From an uncultured Halieaceae bacterium (lineage in GTDB: Bacteria; Pseudomonadota; Gammaproteobacteria; Pseudomonadales; Halieaceae), in contig CAJXNM010000003.1 of assembly GCA_913057135.1 (NCBI GenBank), positions 1 through 64,000 on the forward strand: 64,000 nt of DNA, in the 5' to 3' direction. Below are positions 20,027 to 30,228 of the stretch, piece by piece (position 1 is the first letter of the stretch; every line of letters begins with the position of its first letter). The position numbers and the translations under genes were made by a program. The notes beneath the pieces are model-generated. The model was not told where the DNA came from. It searched no databases and saw only the letters and a list, made by a program, of their open reading frames with translations.

Positions 20027-21243
20027 TAACGTCGCCTCCCGTTAACAGGAACGACGCTTCCTTTCAGGCCATGGGAAATACGTAAAATGACGGCCAACAT
20101 GATGCAGTTGACAATCAGACTGCTACCACCGTAGCTAATAAACGGCAGGGTCAAGCCTTTGGTAGGTAATAGACCTGAGCTGACGCCGATATTGACAAAT
20201 GCCTGCCCGGCGAAGATGAGCGCAAATCCATAGCAGACATAGCCTGCAAATCGATTGTGTCGAGTAATAGCGAGCCGTCCGATCCACAGTGTCCGCCCAA
20301 CCAAGACGGTGTACAGCGCAAGCACCGCTAAAGCACCGAACATGCCCGTCTCTTCTGCCCAAATAGAAAACACAAAATCTGTATGGGCCTCGGGCAAATA
20401 AAATAGCTTCTGGACACTATTACCCAAGCCCACTCCCCACAGCTCACCGCGTCCGTAAGCGATGAGTGACTGGATTAGCTGAAAACCCGCATCAAAAGGG
20501 TCCGCCCAGGGATCGCGATAGGCGGTCAACCGCTCAAGTCGATAGGGTGCGCTTACTGCCAAGCCCACCAGTGCAGCCACACCCAACATTACGAGCAGCG
20601 CCACATAACGCAACTGGGCGCCCGCTAAAAACAACATGCCAAAGACAGCGCCACTGGCGATCACCGTCGCACCAAAGTCAGGCTCAGCCATCAGCAAACC
20701 CGCCACCAACATAAGTACCGCAACAGGTTTTGCCATACCGTGCCAATGGCTGCGCAACTGCTCACCGTGACGCACCAAATAACCCGCGCAGTACACAACT
20801 AATGCGGCTTTGGCAATTTCAGAGGGCTGGATAGTCAAAGGACCCACCGGTATCCAACGCTGACTACCATTTACGTTCCTGCCGATGCCCGGTAGTAGCA
20901 CAACAACCAGCAGCAAAAGCGCAAGAATCAAGCACCAGGGCGATGCCCGCTCAATTAACTCAATGGGGATCCGATAAACCGCAGCCCCAATAGCACCTGC
21001 CAATGCCAGGTAAACAAGGTGGCGAGTGGTGTGGTACCAGGGGTTACCAAAGTGCCAATCATCATGCTCAATAGAGGCCGATGCGATGGCGATCAATCCG
21101 ATAACCATCAAACTGACGGCCGCAACCAGCAGTACACCATCAGCACCCGTGTCGACTGATCGAGCTCTTGCCACGGTAGCGCCGTGCGCGACATGATGAG
21201 CAGTGGCTCGATTGGCCATGACATGTGGCGAAGCAGCACTCAT
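20026..21243 (-). CDS. ftsW: Septal peptidoglycan polymerase FtsW (SEDS family)
   Basis: FtsW is the SEDS glycosyltransferase that polymerises septal glycan with its partner FtsI. The 405-residue protein has about ten transmembrane helices. A cytoplasmic N-terminal tail of about 40 residues precedes the first helix. Conserved segments include NGSQRWIPVG, QPSEIAK, AEPDFG (containing the catalytic-type aspartate) and the C-terminal GLTLPFISYGGSS. It overlaps murD by 4 bases (ATGA). Its position between murD and murG distinguishes it from RodA. Confidence 0.96.
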   Translation of the reverse strand: MSAASPHVMANRATAHHVAHGATVARARSVDTGADGVLLVAAVSLMVIGLIAIASASIEHDDWHFGNPWYHTTRHLVYLALAGAIGAAVYRIPIELIERASPWCLILALLLLVVVLLPGIGRNVNGSQRWIPVGPLTIQPSEIAKAALVVYCAGYLVRHGEQLRSHWHGMAKPVAVLMLVAGLLMAEPDFGATVIASGAVFGMLFLAGAQLRYVALLVMLGVAALVGLAVSAPYRLERLTAYRDPWADPFDAGFQLIQSLIAYGRGELWGVGLGNSVQKLFYLPEAHTDFVFSIWAEETGMFGALAVLALYTVLVGRTLWIGRLAITRHNRFAGYVCYGFALIFAGQAFVNIGVSSGLLPTKGLTLPFISYGGSSLIVNCIMLAVILRISHGLKGSVVPVNGRRR

Positions 21244-22613
21244 TGCGCCACCTTCAATGTCGCCAAATGCTGCTGAACCAACTGCCTAAAACAGTCTCCT
21301 CGAGCCTGAAAATCGACAAACATGTCGAAACTGGCACAGGCTGGCGACAGCAACACAATATCTCCCGGTTTCGCCAACTGCCCTGCCCGATCGATGGCTG
21401 CACCTAAATTGGCTACACGCTGGGTCGGTGTCACGTTGCCGAGGGCCAACTCCAAGTCTCGCGCCGCTTCACCCAGGGTCAAAACGCGCCGGCAATGCTG
21501 CTCGACCGCACTCCGAAGTGGTGTGAAATCCTGATTTTTTCCCACACCACCCACAATTAAGAAAACATTTTGATCACCACCAATACCGCGCAAGGCAGCT
21601 TCTGTGGCGCCGACGTTTGTGCCTTTGCTGTCATTGATCCAGCGCACACCATTCGCGTCACCCACAACCTCACAGCGATGGGGCAGCCCCTTAAAAGCCA
21701 TGAGTCCTGGCAGCAATTGCTCGACGGAGAATTCCAGAGCCTTGCCAATAGCAAGCGCCGCCAGGGCGTTATTAAGGTTATGCTGACCCGGTAGCGGCAG
21801 CTGCCTTACGGGTACCAAGGCATCAAACCCGAAACAAATCCAAAGCTCATCGTCGACAAGCCTGACACCCAACTCTTTCAGATCTGGCTCACCCTGACGC
21901 CACAGTACGACCGGTATCTGCTCTTCTAATAACGGCAGCGTTAATGGATCACCGCGGTTTGCAACAACCGATTTTGCACCTCTGAAAATTCGATGCTTGG
22001 CCTGATGGTAATGGGCCATAGTGCCGTGGCGATCGAGATGATCGGCGGAGATATTCAACACAGTCGCCACCGCGAGCCCTAAGCGTTCGGCGCGCTCCAG
22101 TTGAAAGCTCGACAATTCAAGTACATAGATGTCAGGTGCTGCAGCCAATAAATCCAGCGCAGGGGTACCGTAATTGCCCCCTGTAGCGACGCGCTTCCCA
22201 CAGCCTTCCAACATCGCCGCGACCATGCCAGTAACCGTTGACTTGCCGTTAGATCCGGTAATCCCGATGACTGGAGCGCCCGCTTCCGCCATGAACAAAT
22301 CAATATCACCAATAACCCTGACGCCAGCCTCTAGTGCTCTTGCGACGAATGGATGAGTCATTGGCACACCGGGGCTCACAACCAACTCCGATAAGCCATC
22401 AACGAGGGACAGATCGAGATCACCAAAAATACTCTGACAATCCAGACCGATCGCCTGGCGCACAGCTTCGTCATTTTTGCGATCAACCCGAGTATCAGCA
22501 GCGATGAATGGCACACCCCTCTCACGCCACCAGCGCGCGACAGAACACCCGGTCAAGCCAAGACCCAGCACCATGCGCTGTTCTGAACTGGCTATGACTG
22601 AACTCATCGTCAT
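21240..22613 (-). CDS. murD: UDP-N-acetylmuramoyl-L-alanine--D-glutamate ligase MurD
   Basis: MurD adds D-glutamate to UDP-MurNAc-L-Ala in the cytoplasm. The 457-residue protein has an N-terminal Rossmann motif (LGLGLTGCSVARWW), the ATP-binding loop GITGSNGKSTVTGM, a conserved WINDSKGTN motif and the C-terminal LLSPACASFDMF segment. The start follows the mraY stop by 9 bases. Confidence 0.96.
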   Translation of the reverse strand: MTMSSVIASSEQRMVLGLGLTGCSVARWWRERGVPFIAADTRVDRKNDEAVRQAIGLDCQSIFGDLDLSLVDGLSELVVSPGVPMTHPFVARALEAGVRVIGDIDLFMAEAGAPVIGITGSNGKSTVTGMVAAMLEGCGKRVATGGNYGTPALDLLAAAPDIYVLELSSFQLERAERLGLAVATVLNISADHLDRHGTMAHYHQAKHRIFRGAKSVVANRGDPLTLPLLEEQIPVVLWRQGEPDLKELGVRLVDDELWICFGFDALVPVRQLPLPGQHNLNNALAALAIGKALEFSVEQLLPGLMAFKGLPHRCEVVGDANGVRWINDSKGTNVGATEAALRGIGGDQNVFLIVGGVGKNQDFTPLRSAVEQHCRRVLTLGEAARDLELALGNVTPTQRVANLGAAIDRAGQLAKPGDIVLLSPACASFDMFVDFQARGDCFRQLVQQHLATLKVAQ

Positions 22614-22622
22614 CTCAGGACC

Positions 22623-23705
22623 TCAGCGCAACTTCAGCGTAGCTAGGCCAAAGAGCACTAGCATGACGGTGATAATCCAGAAACGCACAATGACCCGAGG
22701 TTCGGGCCAGCCCTTCAGCTCGAAGTGATGGTGAATGGGAGCCATTCGAAACACGCGCTTGCCGCGTAATTTGTAGGAACCTACTTGAATAATCACGGAA
22801 AGTGTCTCGAGGACGAAGATACCCCCCATGATGAACAGCACAATCTCATGGCGGGTGATAATGGCGACCGTGCCAAGTGCCGCACCGAGAGCTAAAGCGC
22901 CCACATCCCCCATGAAAACCATAGCGGGGTAAGTGTTGAACCATAAAAATCCCAGCCCTGCACCGGCGATCGCACCACAAAAAATCACCAGCTCCCCTGA
23001 TCCCGCCAGATAAGGAATGTTCAGGTATGCAGCAAAATCGGTGTGACCTGTCAGGTAAGCGATGGTACCCAGACCTGTAGCCACCATAACCGTAGGCAGA
23101 ATAGCTAAACCATCGAGGCCGTCGGTCAAATTAACCGCGTTACTCGAACCGACAATGACAAAATAGGCAAATGGGATAAACAGCCATCCCATCGACAGTG
23201 CCACATCTTTGAAAAAGGGCACATACAGCGTTGTCTCGGGCAGAAGGCTGGCACTGGAAAACAAGTAGCCCGCCGTCACAACGGCAATTAAAGACTGCCA
23301 AAAATACTTCCAACGGGCCGGCAACCCCTTGGCATTTTTTGCCACCACCTTACGATAATCATCGACCCAGCCCACTGCCCCAAATGCCAGCGTCGTCAGT
23401 AATGCCGCCCAAACATAACGATTGCCAAGATCACCCCACAGTAGTGTTGCTGCAGCAATAGCAACTAAAATAAGGGCGCCGCCCATCGTCGGCGTACCCG
23501 ACTTTGCCAAGTGACTTTGTGGGCCATCGTCACGAACAGCCTGTCCAATCTGGAGAGAGTCCAGGCGCCGAATCATCCACGGGCCCACAAGCAAGGAAAT
23601 CAGAAGCGCTGTTGCAGCGGATAAAATGCCGCGCAATGTTATGTACTGGAAAACGGCAAAACCCGCATCGAGGGCGGTCAACTGTAGGGTAAGCCACGTC
23701 AGCAT
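22623..23705 (-). CDS. mraY: Phospho-MurNAc-pentapeptide transferase MraY
   Basis: MraY moves phospho-MurNAc-pentapeptide from UDP to undecaprenyl phosphate, forming lipid I at the inner membrane. The 360-residue protein has ten predicted helices and family motifs such as KSGTPTMGG, the Asp pair in [22 protein letters not shown] and [13 protein letters not shown]. The ATG at 23705 gives exactly the family length and overlaps murF by 7 bases. A longer in-frame reading to 23732 adds unrelated residues. Confidence 0.97.
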   Translation of the reverse strand: MLTWLTLQLTALDAGFAVFQYITLRGILSAATALLISLLVGPWMIRRLDSLQIGQAVRDDGPQSHLAKSGTPTMGGALILVAIAAATLLWGDLGNRYVWAALLTTLAFGAVGWVDDYRKVVAKNAKGLPARWKYFWQSLIAVVTAGYLFSSASLLPETTLYVPFFKDVALSMGWLFIPFAYFVIVGSSNAVNLTDGLDGLAILPTVMVATGLGTIAYLTGHTDFAAYLNIPYLAGSGELVIFCGAIAGAGLGFLWFNTYPAMVFMGDVGALALGAALGTVAIITRHEIVLFIMGGIFVLETLSVIIQVGSYKLRGKRVFRMAPIHHHFELKGWPEPRVIVRFWIITVMLVLFGLATLKLR

Positions 23706-25069
23706 GACACCTGCTCCGAAGCAGCAGACCACTGCGTGACAAGCGCCTCCAAACCCATCCCCCGAGACCCTTTGACCAAGACTGTGGCGGGTCCGTTGAG
23801 TCGAGGTTCCGCAGCAAGTAGCGCAGTGCAGTCATCAAAATAGCGAGCGCCGGCACCGAAAGCCTCTAGCGCGGGTAATGTCTCAGATCCGACACACCAC
23901 AATGAATCAATACCCCGCGTGCGCGCATAGCAACCTATTTCTGCATGCGCATCGATACTGTGCTCTCCCAACTCCAGCATTGAGCCCAGAACCAAGTGCT
24001 GGGGGTGACGGCTAGCTGCCAAACTATCGATGGCGGCCCGTACGGACAGTGGATTGGCGTTGTAACTATCATCGACCAGCAACACCTGATCAGGCAGCAC
24101 ATGGGTCAGGCCGCGTCCGGCAGCAGGCGTCACAGCCGCTAATCCTTGCTGGATGGCACGATCACTAATTCCCAGAGCCCGTGCGACAGCAGCCGCGACG
24201 AGGCTATTGAACACCCCCTGATGCCCTGGCATTGCGATCGTGACGGTCAGGGGGGCGCCAAGTCCGACGATGGTAAACCGTGCTCCCTCAAATCCCATTA
24301 AGTCGATATCGTCGGCCCGCACATCGACGTTCGCTGAGAAACCAACCCGAATGACCTTTGTAGGGGCGGCCCGCTCTGCCCACTCGTCGGACCAGGGTTG
24401 ATCGCCGTTAATGATCGCGACACCGTTAAGCGGCAAGTTAGCGACGATAGCGCCCTTGGTGTCAGCAATGTCATCTAGATCGCGATAAGCGGCGATATGC
24501 GCTGGCGCCACGTTGAGCAACACGCCGACCGTTGGGCGAGCGATGGCGCACAGCGCCGCAATATCGCCAGGTTTACCAGCACCCATCTCCACGACCGCAA
24601 ACTCAGTCGTGGACTGCAAGGCCGCCAAGGTCAATGGCACACCCAACTCGTTATTTTGGTTGCCCTTTGTAGCGATGACAGAACCCGCCTGGGCGAGGAC
24701 TGCGGCCAATAAATTCTTGGCCGTCGTCTTACCGGCACTGCCCGTGATACCCACCAACACACCTTCATAGGCGTCCCGGATCAACGCGGCACACACCCCG
24801 AGTGCCGCCTCAGGATCGGGCACCACTAGCTGCGTCACCGAACAGGGCACCGGTCGGCCCACCACAACCGCAGCAGCTCCAGCATCTATTGCCGCTGATA
24901 CATAGTCATGGCCATCGACACGACTGCCGGGTAACGCGAAAAATAAGTCTCCTTGAGCGACCTCACGACTATCGATGGCAATACCCGTAATGGTATCTGC
25001 ACCAGGAACCCGTAAAGCCTCAGCACCCATCGCCTCGGCGACAGTCATTATGGGCAACGGCGTCAACAT
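23699..25069 (-). CDS. murF: UDP-MurNAc-tripeptide--D-Ala-D-Ala ligase MurF
   Basis: MurF attaches the D-Ala-D-Ala dipeptide made by Ddl, completing the UDP-MurNAc-pentapeptide. The 456-residue protein shows GDLFFALPG in the N-terminal domain, the ATP-binding loop [13 protein letters not shown] and [15 protein letters not shown], which is characteristic of MurF. It overlaps murE by 7 bases and mraY by 7 bases. Confidence 0.96.
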   Translation of the reverse strand: MLTPLPIMTVAEAMGAEALRVPGADTITGIAIDSREVAQGDLFFALPGSRVDGHDYVSAAIDAGAAAVVVGRPVPCSVTQLVVPDPEAALGVCAALIRDAYEGVLVGITGSAGKTTAKNLLAAVLAQAGSVIATKGNQNNELGVPLTLAALQSTTEFAVVEMGAGKPGDIAALCAIARPTVGVLLNVAPAHIAAYRDLDDIADTKGAIVANLPLNGVAIINGDQPWSDEWAERAAPTKVIRVGFSANVDVRADDIDLMGFEGARFTIVGLGAPLTVTIAMPGHQGVFNSLVAAAVARALGISDRAIQQGLAAVTPAAGRGLTHVLPDQVLLVDDSYNANPLSVRAAIDSLAASRHPQHLVLGSMLELGEHSIDAHAEIGCYARTRGIDSLWCVGSETLPALEAFGAGARYFDDCTALLAAEPRLNGPATVLVKGSRGMGLEALVTQWSAASEQVSC

Positions 25070-26559
25070 AGGGACACCTTAATAAGCGCCTGTTCGACAA
25101 GGGCAACATCGGAGCAGGGCAAACGCTGCCCTAGAATTTCTTGATAGGTTTCATGCCCCTTGCCCGCAATAACGATCGTGTCACCGTCTTGGGCGTTGGC
25201 AATAACCCAGTTGATAGCCTCTGACCGATCGACAATACAGGCCGCCGGTGCACGGCTCATGCCCCCGCGAATACCGGCAATAATCGCAGCGGGATCCTCA
25301 CTACGCGGGTTATCACTGGTGAGCACCACATGGTCTGCCCCTCGAGCGGCCACCGAACCCATCAGAGCACGCTTCCCGGAATCCCGGTCTCCACCACAAC
25401 CGAACACCAACCAAATGGAAGGGGAGGTGCCCTGCTGTTCTTTATTAACTTGCAGCGCAGCCAATACATTCTCCAGTGCATCTGGAGTATGCGCATAATC
25501 AACAATGATCTTGAGGCCCCGCTCATTGGGGACGCACTGTAAACGTCCCGGGACAGGCTCAAGAGATTCAGCCGCTAAAGCCACATCGGCAAAGGAGTAA
25601 CCCATCCTCATCACCGCCATGACCGCCGAGGCAAGATTGAAACCGTTAAAGGCACCAACGAGTCGACTATTTATCGTGGCCTCCCCAGCGGGCGTGATCA
25701 GGCGGCAGGAAAGGGGATCTGTCGCGAGCACGTCAACGAATACATCGGCAGCTGAATCGATCATCGATACGCCAATAGAGTGCTCGGGCATTATGTGTCG
25801 CACCCTCTGCGCAACAGGATCATCGGCGTTGTAAATGGCGTAGCGTGGAGCGAGATCACGAAATAGACGCAACTTGGCTTCGGCATACGCCTGCTCGCTA
25901 CCGTGATAGTCGAGATGATCTCGCGAAAGATTGCTGAAAACAGCCACATCAATCGATAGACCATCGAGCCTACCCTGAGCTAGTGCGTGGGATGATGCCT
26001 CCATTGCCACATGTGTAACGCCTGACCCGTGCCAGCTCGCAAATTGACGGGTTAGTGACACCAAGTCTGGTGTCGTATTGCTGACTTCCAAGGGTTCGGC
26101 GGCAGTGCGCACGCCGAGAGTACCCACCACACCAACGGCCACACCCATAGCTCGCAGCAGCTGTGCTGTGAACTCGGCGATCGATGTTTTGCCATTAGTG
26201 CCTGTCACCGCCATCACCGCCATATGTGCCGATGGATCGCGGTAATAATGCTTGACCAACTCAGGTAGTTTTGCCCGCAATCCGGACACGGAGATCACAC
26301 GGGGGTCGTCAGCAACCAAGCCATCACTATCGGCCACAACGGCAGCAGCGCCTGCGGCAAACGCGCTAGCTATGAATTCCCGGCCATCCGTCTGATGACC
26401 AGGTAGGGCAATAAATACATCACCAGCCATCAGCTGACGGCTGTCTAGCGTAAGCTGGCCACCAGTGATATTGGCCATATGATCGGGGGGCCTGTCACCG
26501 CAAACCGCCAACCATTGACCCAGAGTAGGCATATTCGTCATTGCCTGTGCGGCTGTCAT
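25063..26559 (-). CDS. murE: UDP-MurNAc-L-Ala-D-Glu--meso-DAP ligase MurE
   Basis: MurE adds the third stem residue. The DNPRSE motif in the C-terminal domain marks it as the meso-diaminopimelate-specific type, so the wall should be DAP-type. The 498-residue protein has GDVFIALPG, the ATP loop VTGTNGKTSIAE and the GKGHETYQ motif near the end. The start overlaps the ftsI stop as ATGA. ATGs at codons 7 and 10 are also possible starts. Confidence 0.96.
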   Translation of the reverse strand: MTAAQAMTNMPTLGQWLAVCGDRPPDHMANITGGQLTLDSRQLMAGDVFIALPGHQTDGREFIASAFAAGAAAVVADSDGLVADDPRVISVSGLRAKLPELVKHYYRDPSAHMAVMAVTGTNGKTSIAEFTAQLLRAMGVAVGVVGTLGVRTAAEPLEVSNTTPDLVSLTRQFASWHGSGVTHVAMEASSHALAQGRLDGLSIDVAVFSNLSRDHLDYHGSEQAYAEAKLRLFRDLAPRYAIYNADDPVAQRVRHIMPEHSIGVSMIDSAADVFVDVLATDPLSCRLITPAGEATINSRLVGAFNGFNLASAVMAVMRMGYSFADVALAAESLEPVPGRLQCVPNERGLKIIVDYAHTPDALENVLAALQVNKEQQGTSPSIWLVFGCGGDRDSGKRALMGSVAARGADHVVLTSDNPRSEDPAAIIAGIRGGMSRAPAACIVDRSEAINWVIANAQDGDTIVIAGKGHETYQEILGQRLPCSDVALVEQALIKVSLC

Positions 26560-28307
26560 GATGAAGCACCCACAGACGCGAGATTTGCCCGATCGGATAG
26601 CAGTGCCTTCGGCACCGTATTTGTCAGCCGGAGTACGCCCTCAGTAATACGAGAGTAGACGGGCGCCGCGGCGGAACCCCCACCATAACTATTGCCACGG
26701 GGCTCATCGATCACAACGACCGTGACATAACGGGGGTCATCAATAGGCGCAACGCCAACAAAGAACGCCAGATACTCGTGATCTTGATAACCCCCAGGCC
26801 CAACTTTATGCACCGTGCCCGTTTTGCCGCCCACTGCGAAACCCGCGACGCGTGCCTGAGTCCCCGTGCCGTAATCGCTGGTAACGCGCTCCAATACCTT
26901 GTTGACTTGCACCACAATCTCTTCGTCAACCACCTTGCGCTGAATCGGCTCCACATCTGGATCACGGCGCAACAGGGTGAGCGGCACCTGACGACCTTTA
27001 TTGGCGAATACACTGTATGCATGGGCCAACTGCAACGGCGTGGCGGTTAAGCCATAGCCAAACGCCAGAGTCACTTGTTCGATCTCACTCCAATGGGTGC
27101 GCTGCCGCAGCTCTCCAGAACGCTCGCCGGGAAAACCAATAGCGCTCGACTCACCCAAGCCGAAACGTCGAAAAACCTGAAAGACAGGCTCATGACCAAG
27201 ACGCTGAGCGACTTTCGTCACACCGACCTGACTCGATTTCTCGATGACCTGCGAGAGGGTAATGGGGCCGTAATTAGACGGGTCCGGTAACACCTTATTG
27301 CCAACACGAACCCGACCCGGAGACGTATCAACAATGCTATCAATGGTGTACTCACCGCTCTCGAGGGCGGCCACAAGTGTGAGCGGCTTAACAGTAGAGC
27401 CTGGCTCAAAGGCATCTGTAACAACGCGATTTCGCGCGGCTGCAGGGGTATACCCACTGCGCGAGTTTGGGTTGAACACCGGGTGATTGGTCATGGCAAG
27501 AATCTCGCCCGTCCAAGCATCCAGGGTCACAACCGCACCGGCACTGGCCTGCGTCTCTGCCACAGCTCGCTGGAGTTCTCGATGCTGCAAATACTGCAGT
27601 CGCAGGTCAATGGATAATTGCAGGGGCGAACCCGGCTGCGCCTCGGCTTCAACACCGATATCCCTGACCGCATCACCATGGCGATCTTTGATATATTTTT
27701 TCCGTCCGGGATGTCCTCGCAATACGTCATCCCAGGCCTTCTCTAAACCCTCGATGCCGACACCGTCTCGATTTGTAAACCCGAGAAGCTGAGCGGTCAC
27801 CTCGCCAACGGGGTAATAGCGCCGGTATTCCCGCTCACCTCTAACGCCGGGCAGCTTCATCGCCAAGATGCGCCGAGCCAAATCGGGTGTTTGCTGTCGC
27901 GCCAAATACATGTATTGCTTGTCAGCATGGGCATCTAGTCGCGCCCGCAGCGACAGCTCATCTTCGCCGAGCGCCCGTGCAAGATCGGCGATGTGCTGGG
28001 CATCTTTTAGCAACTGAGGGTTGGCAGTGAGCGTGACCACAGGCGTACTCACCGCCAGCGGCTCACCACGCCGATCGGTGATCACGCCTCGATAAGCGGG
28101 GATCTCCGCAGCCCTTACCGCACGCAGCTCACCCTGGTGTTTTAGAAACGCAGCGCCCCTATCCTGATCTATCCACTGCAAGAGAGCGAGGCGACCAACA
28201 AGCGCACATAACAACCCCAGCAGCGCTGCGCAGACCAGCCAAAAACGCCAAGCCGCAACCGTTAGCCCTTCGTCACGGGGGTGGGATTGCCGACGCACTG
28301 CGGTCAT
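26556..28307 (-). CDS. ftsI: Septal transpeptidase FtsI (PBP3), with SSQ in place of SxN
   Basis: FtsI is the class B penicillin-binding protein that cross-links septal peptidoglycan. The 583-residue protein has a cytoplasmic tail, a transmembrane helix at about 22-42, a pedestal domain and the transpeptidase domain. The catalytic serine is S304 in STVK (304-307), and KTGT is at 495-498. The second catalytic motif, usually Ser-x-Asn, reads Ser-Ser-Gln at 358-360; the codons are TCG AGT CAG. The context (VIEKSSQVGVTK) aligns without gaps to the normal motif, so this looks like a real substitution. Activity is presumed retained because this is the only dcw PBP. It overlaps ftsL and murE by 4 bases each. 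Confidence 0.95.
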   Translation of the reverse strand: MTAVRRQSHPRDEGLTVAAWRFWLVCAALLGLLCALVGRLALLQWIDQDRGAAFLKHQGELRAVRAAEIPAYRGVITDRRGEPLAVSTPVVTLTANPQLLKDAQHIADLARALGEDELSLRARLDAHADKQYMYLARQQTPDLARRILAMKLPGVRGEREYRRYYPVGEVTAQLLGFTNRDGVGIEGLEKAWDDVLRGHPGRKKYIKDRHGDAVRDIGVEAEAQPGSPLQLSIDLRLQYLQHRELQRAVAETQASAGAVVTLDAWTGEILAMTNHPVFNPNSRSGYTPAAARNRVVTDAFEPGSTVKPLTLVAALESGEYTIDSIVDTSPGRVRVGNKVLPDPSNYGPITLSQVIEKSSQVGVTKVAQRLGHEPVFQVFRRFGLGESSAIGFPGERSGELRQRTHWSEIEQVTLAFGYGLTATPLQLAHAYSVFANKGRQVPLTLLRRDPDVEPIQRKVVDEEIVVQVNKVLERVTSDYGTGTQARVAGFAVGGKTGTVHKVGPGGYQDHEYLAFFVGVAPIDDPRYVTVVVIDEPRGNSYGGGSAAAPVYSRITEGVLRLTNTVPKALLSDRANLASVGASS

Positions 28308-28621
28308 GGCAAAACCACCCGCCGCTGATCCATAGTGGGCGCTGACATACCCAAATCACCACTTGCCAAACGCTGCACCCGATGGGGACTAGCAAGGGTG
28401 CCGTGCTCAAGCATTAGTCGACTGTACTCTTCTTCCAGCTGCCAACGGCTGGTCTCAATGCGCTGCAGCTCGGCGTAGTACTCGCGGCACAGGTGAGAGC
28501 TATAAATGAGCCCGAGTGCCGTGGCGACAACACTCAAGGACAGCAGAGAGCTCAATAGGGAATGACGCGCACTGCCTGAATGGGCAAGCATCGATAAGCG
28601 CGGACGGTTAGCGGCGATCAT
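28304..28621 (-). CDS. ftsL: Cell division protein FtsL
   Basis: FtsL is a small bitopic protein that forms the FtsQLB complex and helps activate FtsWI. The 105-residue protein has a short basic cytoplasmic tail, one transmembrane helix at about 22-45 and a periplasmic coiled coil rich in Glu, Leu and Arg. Sequence conservation in the family is low. The call rests on this architecture and on the position between rsmH and ftsI, with TAATG and ATGA overlaps to its neighbours. Confidence 0.9.
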   Translation of the reverse strand: MIAANRPRLSMLAHSGSARHSLLSSLLSLSVVATALGLIYSSHLCREYYAELQRIETSRWQLEEEYSRLMLEHGTLASPHRVQRLASGDLGMSAPTMDQRRVVLP

Positions 28622-29544
28622 TAGAGTTTCTCCGCCACGCGCATAATCGCCGATCTCGAGCGCGGGTTTGCCTCAAGCTCCGCTTGGCTCGCCCTTACGG
28701 CTTTGCCGACTAAAGAGAGCTGTCGACCCGCCTCAACATCGGTGACGGGAATACCCCGCGGCAGGACTCGACCACGGGCCGCATCTCGCATGAAGCGCTT
28801 CACCCGGCGATCTTCAAGGGAGTGAAAGCTAATGACCACGAGCCGGCCGCCGGACTTCAACCGGTCACAGACCTTGGTTAGCAGCGCCTCGAGATCAGAT
28901 AATTCCTGATTAATATGAATTCGGATAGCCTGAAAAACCCGGGTAGCTGGATGCTTATGTTTTTCCCAAGCGGGATTGGCAGCACTTACCACCGACGCAA
29001 GTTGCGCTGTGCGGGTAAATGGCTCATCAGCACGAGCCTCAACGATCGCGCGGGCGATACGCTTAGCAAATCGCTCCTCACCGTACTCGCGCAGAACAAA
29101 ACAGATCTCCGACTCATCGGCCTCGTTGACAAAGTCCGCTGCTGTCATGCCCTGACTGTTGTCCATGCGCATGTCGAGGGGGCCATCCCGCAAGAAACTG
29201 AAGCCACGCATTTGCTCATCGAGCTGCGGGCTCGACACACCCAAATCGAGCAAGACACCGCAGATATCCCCTTCGACCCGCTCTAACTCGGCAAAACTAC
29301 CTCGAATGAATCGAAATCGAGCATCGCAAGCTGCGAATGCCTCGGCCGCAGCGGCGGCCTCTGGATCTTTGTCAAATGCCACAAGGCGATCGTCATTGGA
29401 CATCACTTCAAGGATGCGCGCACTGTGACCACCGCGGCCGAATGTGCCGTCGACATACGTCCTGGGAGCATCATCAGCAACTGAAGTAGACATGAGTGCA
29501 GCCACAGCTTCCTCGAGCAATACGGTCTGATGTTGCAAGTCCAT
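28621..29544 (-). CDS. rsmH: 16S rRNA (cytosine-1402-N4)-methyltransferase RsmH
   Basis: RsmH (MraW) methylates N4 of C1402 in the P-site region of 16S rRNA, using SAM. RsmI, encoded nearby at 30.7 kb, modifies the 2'-O of the same nucleotide. The 307-residue protein begins with [10 protein letters not shown] and has the SAM motif [12 protein letters not shown], the [12 protein letters not shown] segment and the C-terminal [17 protein letters not shown] motif. The ATG shares a base with the mraZ stop (TGATG). Confidence 0.97.
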   Translation of the reverse strand: MDLQHQTVLLEEAVAALMSTSVADDAPRTYVDGTFGRGGHSARILEVMSNDDRLVAFDKDPEAAAAAEAFAACDARFRFIRGSFAELERVEGDICGVLLDLGVSSPQLDEQMRGFSFLRDGPLDMRMDNSQGMTAADFVNEADESEICFVLREYGEERFAKRIARAIVEARADEPFTRTAQLASVVSAANPAWEKHKHPATRVFQAIRIHINQELSDLEALLTKVCDRLKSGGRLVVISFHSLEDRRVKRFMRDAARGRVLPRGIPVTDVEAGRQLSLVGKAVRASQAELEANPRSRSAIMRVAEKL

Positions 29545-29996
29545 CAGAGCGTCAACGACATCAATTCAACAGGAACATCTCCATCCATCTCGACAGCAAG
29601 TGCCGCTTCGCGCTCGGCAATCCAGAGCTCCTCGGACCAAAGCTCTAATTTATTGCCCTGCCCTACCAGCACGACCTTCTTGTCGAGCTTTGCGTAGTCG
29701 CGCAGCGATTGCGGCAGCAAGACGCGACCGCTGCCATCCAACTCCAAATCACTCGCATACCCCAACACCAGTCGCTGGAAGCGCTTCACCGCTGGATTAA
29801 GGGCTGGCAGTGCTTGAACTTCGTTTTCAATACGCTCCCATTCGGGTAGCGGGTACAGCGCCAAACAGGGCGATTGGGTGTCGATCGTTGCAACCACTTG
29901 GCCCGCACATTTCGTCAACAACGATTCACGCTGGCGCGATGGAATCGCCATCCGCCCCTTGGAATCCATGTTGATGTGCTGCACGCCCCGAAACAC
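29544..29996 (-). CDS. mraZ: Transcriptional regulator MraZ, GTG start
   Basis: MraZ is a double-SpoVT/AbrB-fold DNA-binding protein that represses its own dcw operon in E. coli. The conserved N-terminus is usually Met-Phe-Arg-Gly-Val; here it reads GTG-Phe-Arg-Gly-Val-Gln-His at 29996, giving the normal length of 150 residues. GGAG lies 10 bases upstream. A longer in-frame reading from 30095 would translate through the promoter and operator, so it is rejected. The N- and C-terminal half-domains each carry the family repeat motif (DSKGRMAIP and DGSGRVLLP). Confidence 0.94.
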   Translation of the reverse strand: MFRGVQHINMDSKGRMAIPSRQRESLLTKCAGQVVATIDTQSPCLALYPLPEWERIENEVQALPALNPAVKRFQRLVLGYASDLELDGSGRVLLPQSLRDYAKLDKKVVLVGQGNKLELWSEELWIAEREAALAVEMDGDVPVELMSLTL

Positions 29997-30044
29997 GTTA
30001 GCGCCACTCCGCTCGACAAATCCCGGCAGAATGAATCCAAAAAT

Positions 30045-30068
30045 CCACTTTCTGCCACTTTTCACCAC
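30045..30068 (-). promoter_or_regulatory. MraZ operator: three GTGG boxes at 10-base period
   Basis: Reading on the minus strand, GTGG occurs at 30068-30065, 30058-30055 and 30048-30045, exactly one helical turn apart, each followed by A-rich spacing. This is the arrangement of the short direct repeats bound by the MraZ ring upstream of mraZ. The first box overlaps the -10 element, so binding should block transcription. Binding itself is inferred from known MraZ operators. Confidence 0.85.
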
Positions 30069-30095
30069 TATACGACCCGAATTCAGCGAGGTCAA
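30067..30095 (-). promoter_or_regulatory. Sigma-70 promoter of the dcw cluster
   Basis: The -35 element TTGACC (30095-30090) and the -10 element TATAGT (30072-30067) are separated by exactly 17 bases. The predicted transcript starts near 30060, about 65 bases before the mraZ GTG. The -10 overlaps the first MraZ box. It is the best promoter match in the window and probably drives much of mraZ to ftsA. Confidence 0.85.
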
Positions 30096-30228
30096 TGCAG
30101 CAGACAGGGGAAATGTGTTGTATTTCAGTCGCTTATCCCTGCCGTCTCAAACGAAAGCCGGGCCAAAGCAACAATTTTAGGGGCAGGAAAAAATAAAGCC
30201 GATACAAGAACTTAGGGGCACTCCACAC

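Noticed and set aside
29997-30095. N-terminal extension of mraZ
   Set aside because: These codons cover the promoter and MraZ boxes, and the family N-terminus starts at the GTG at 29996.
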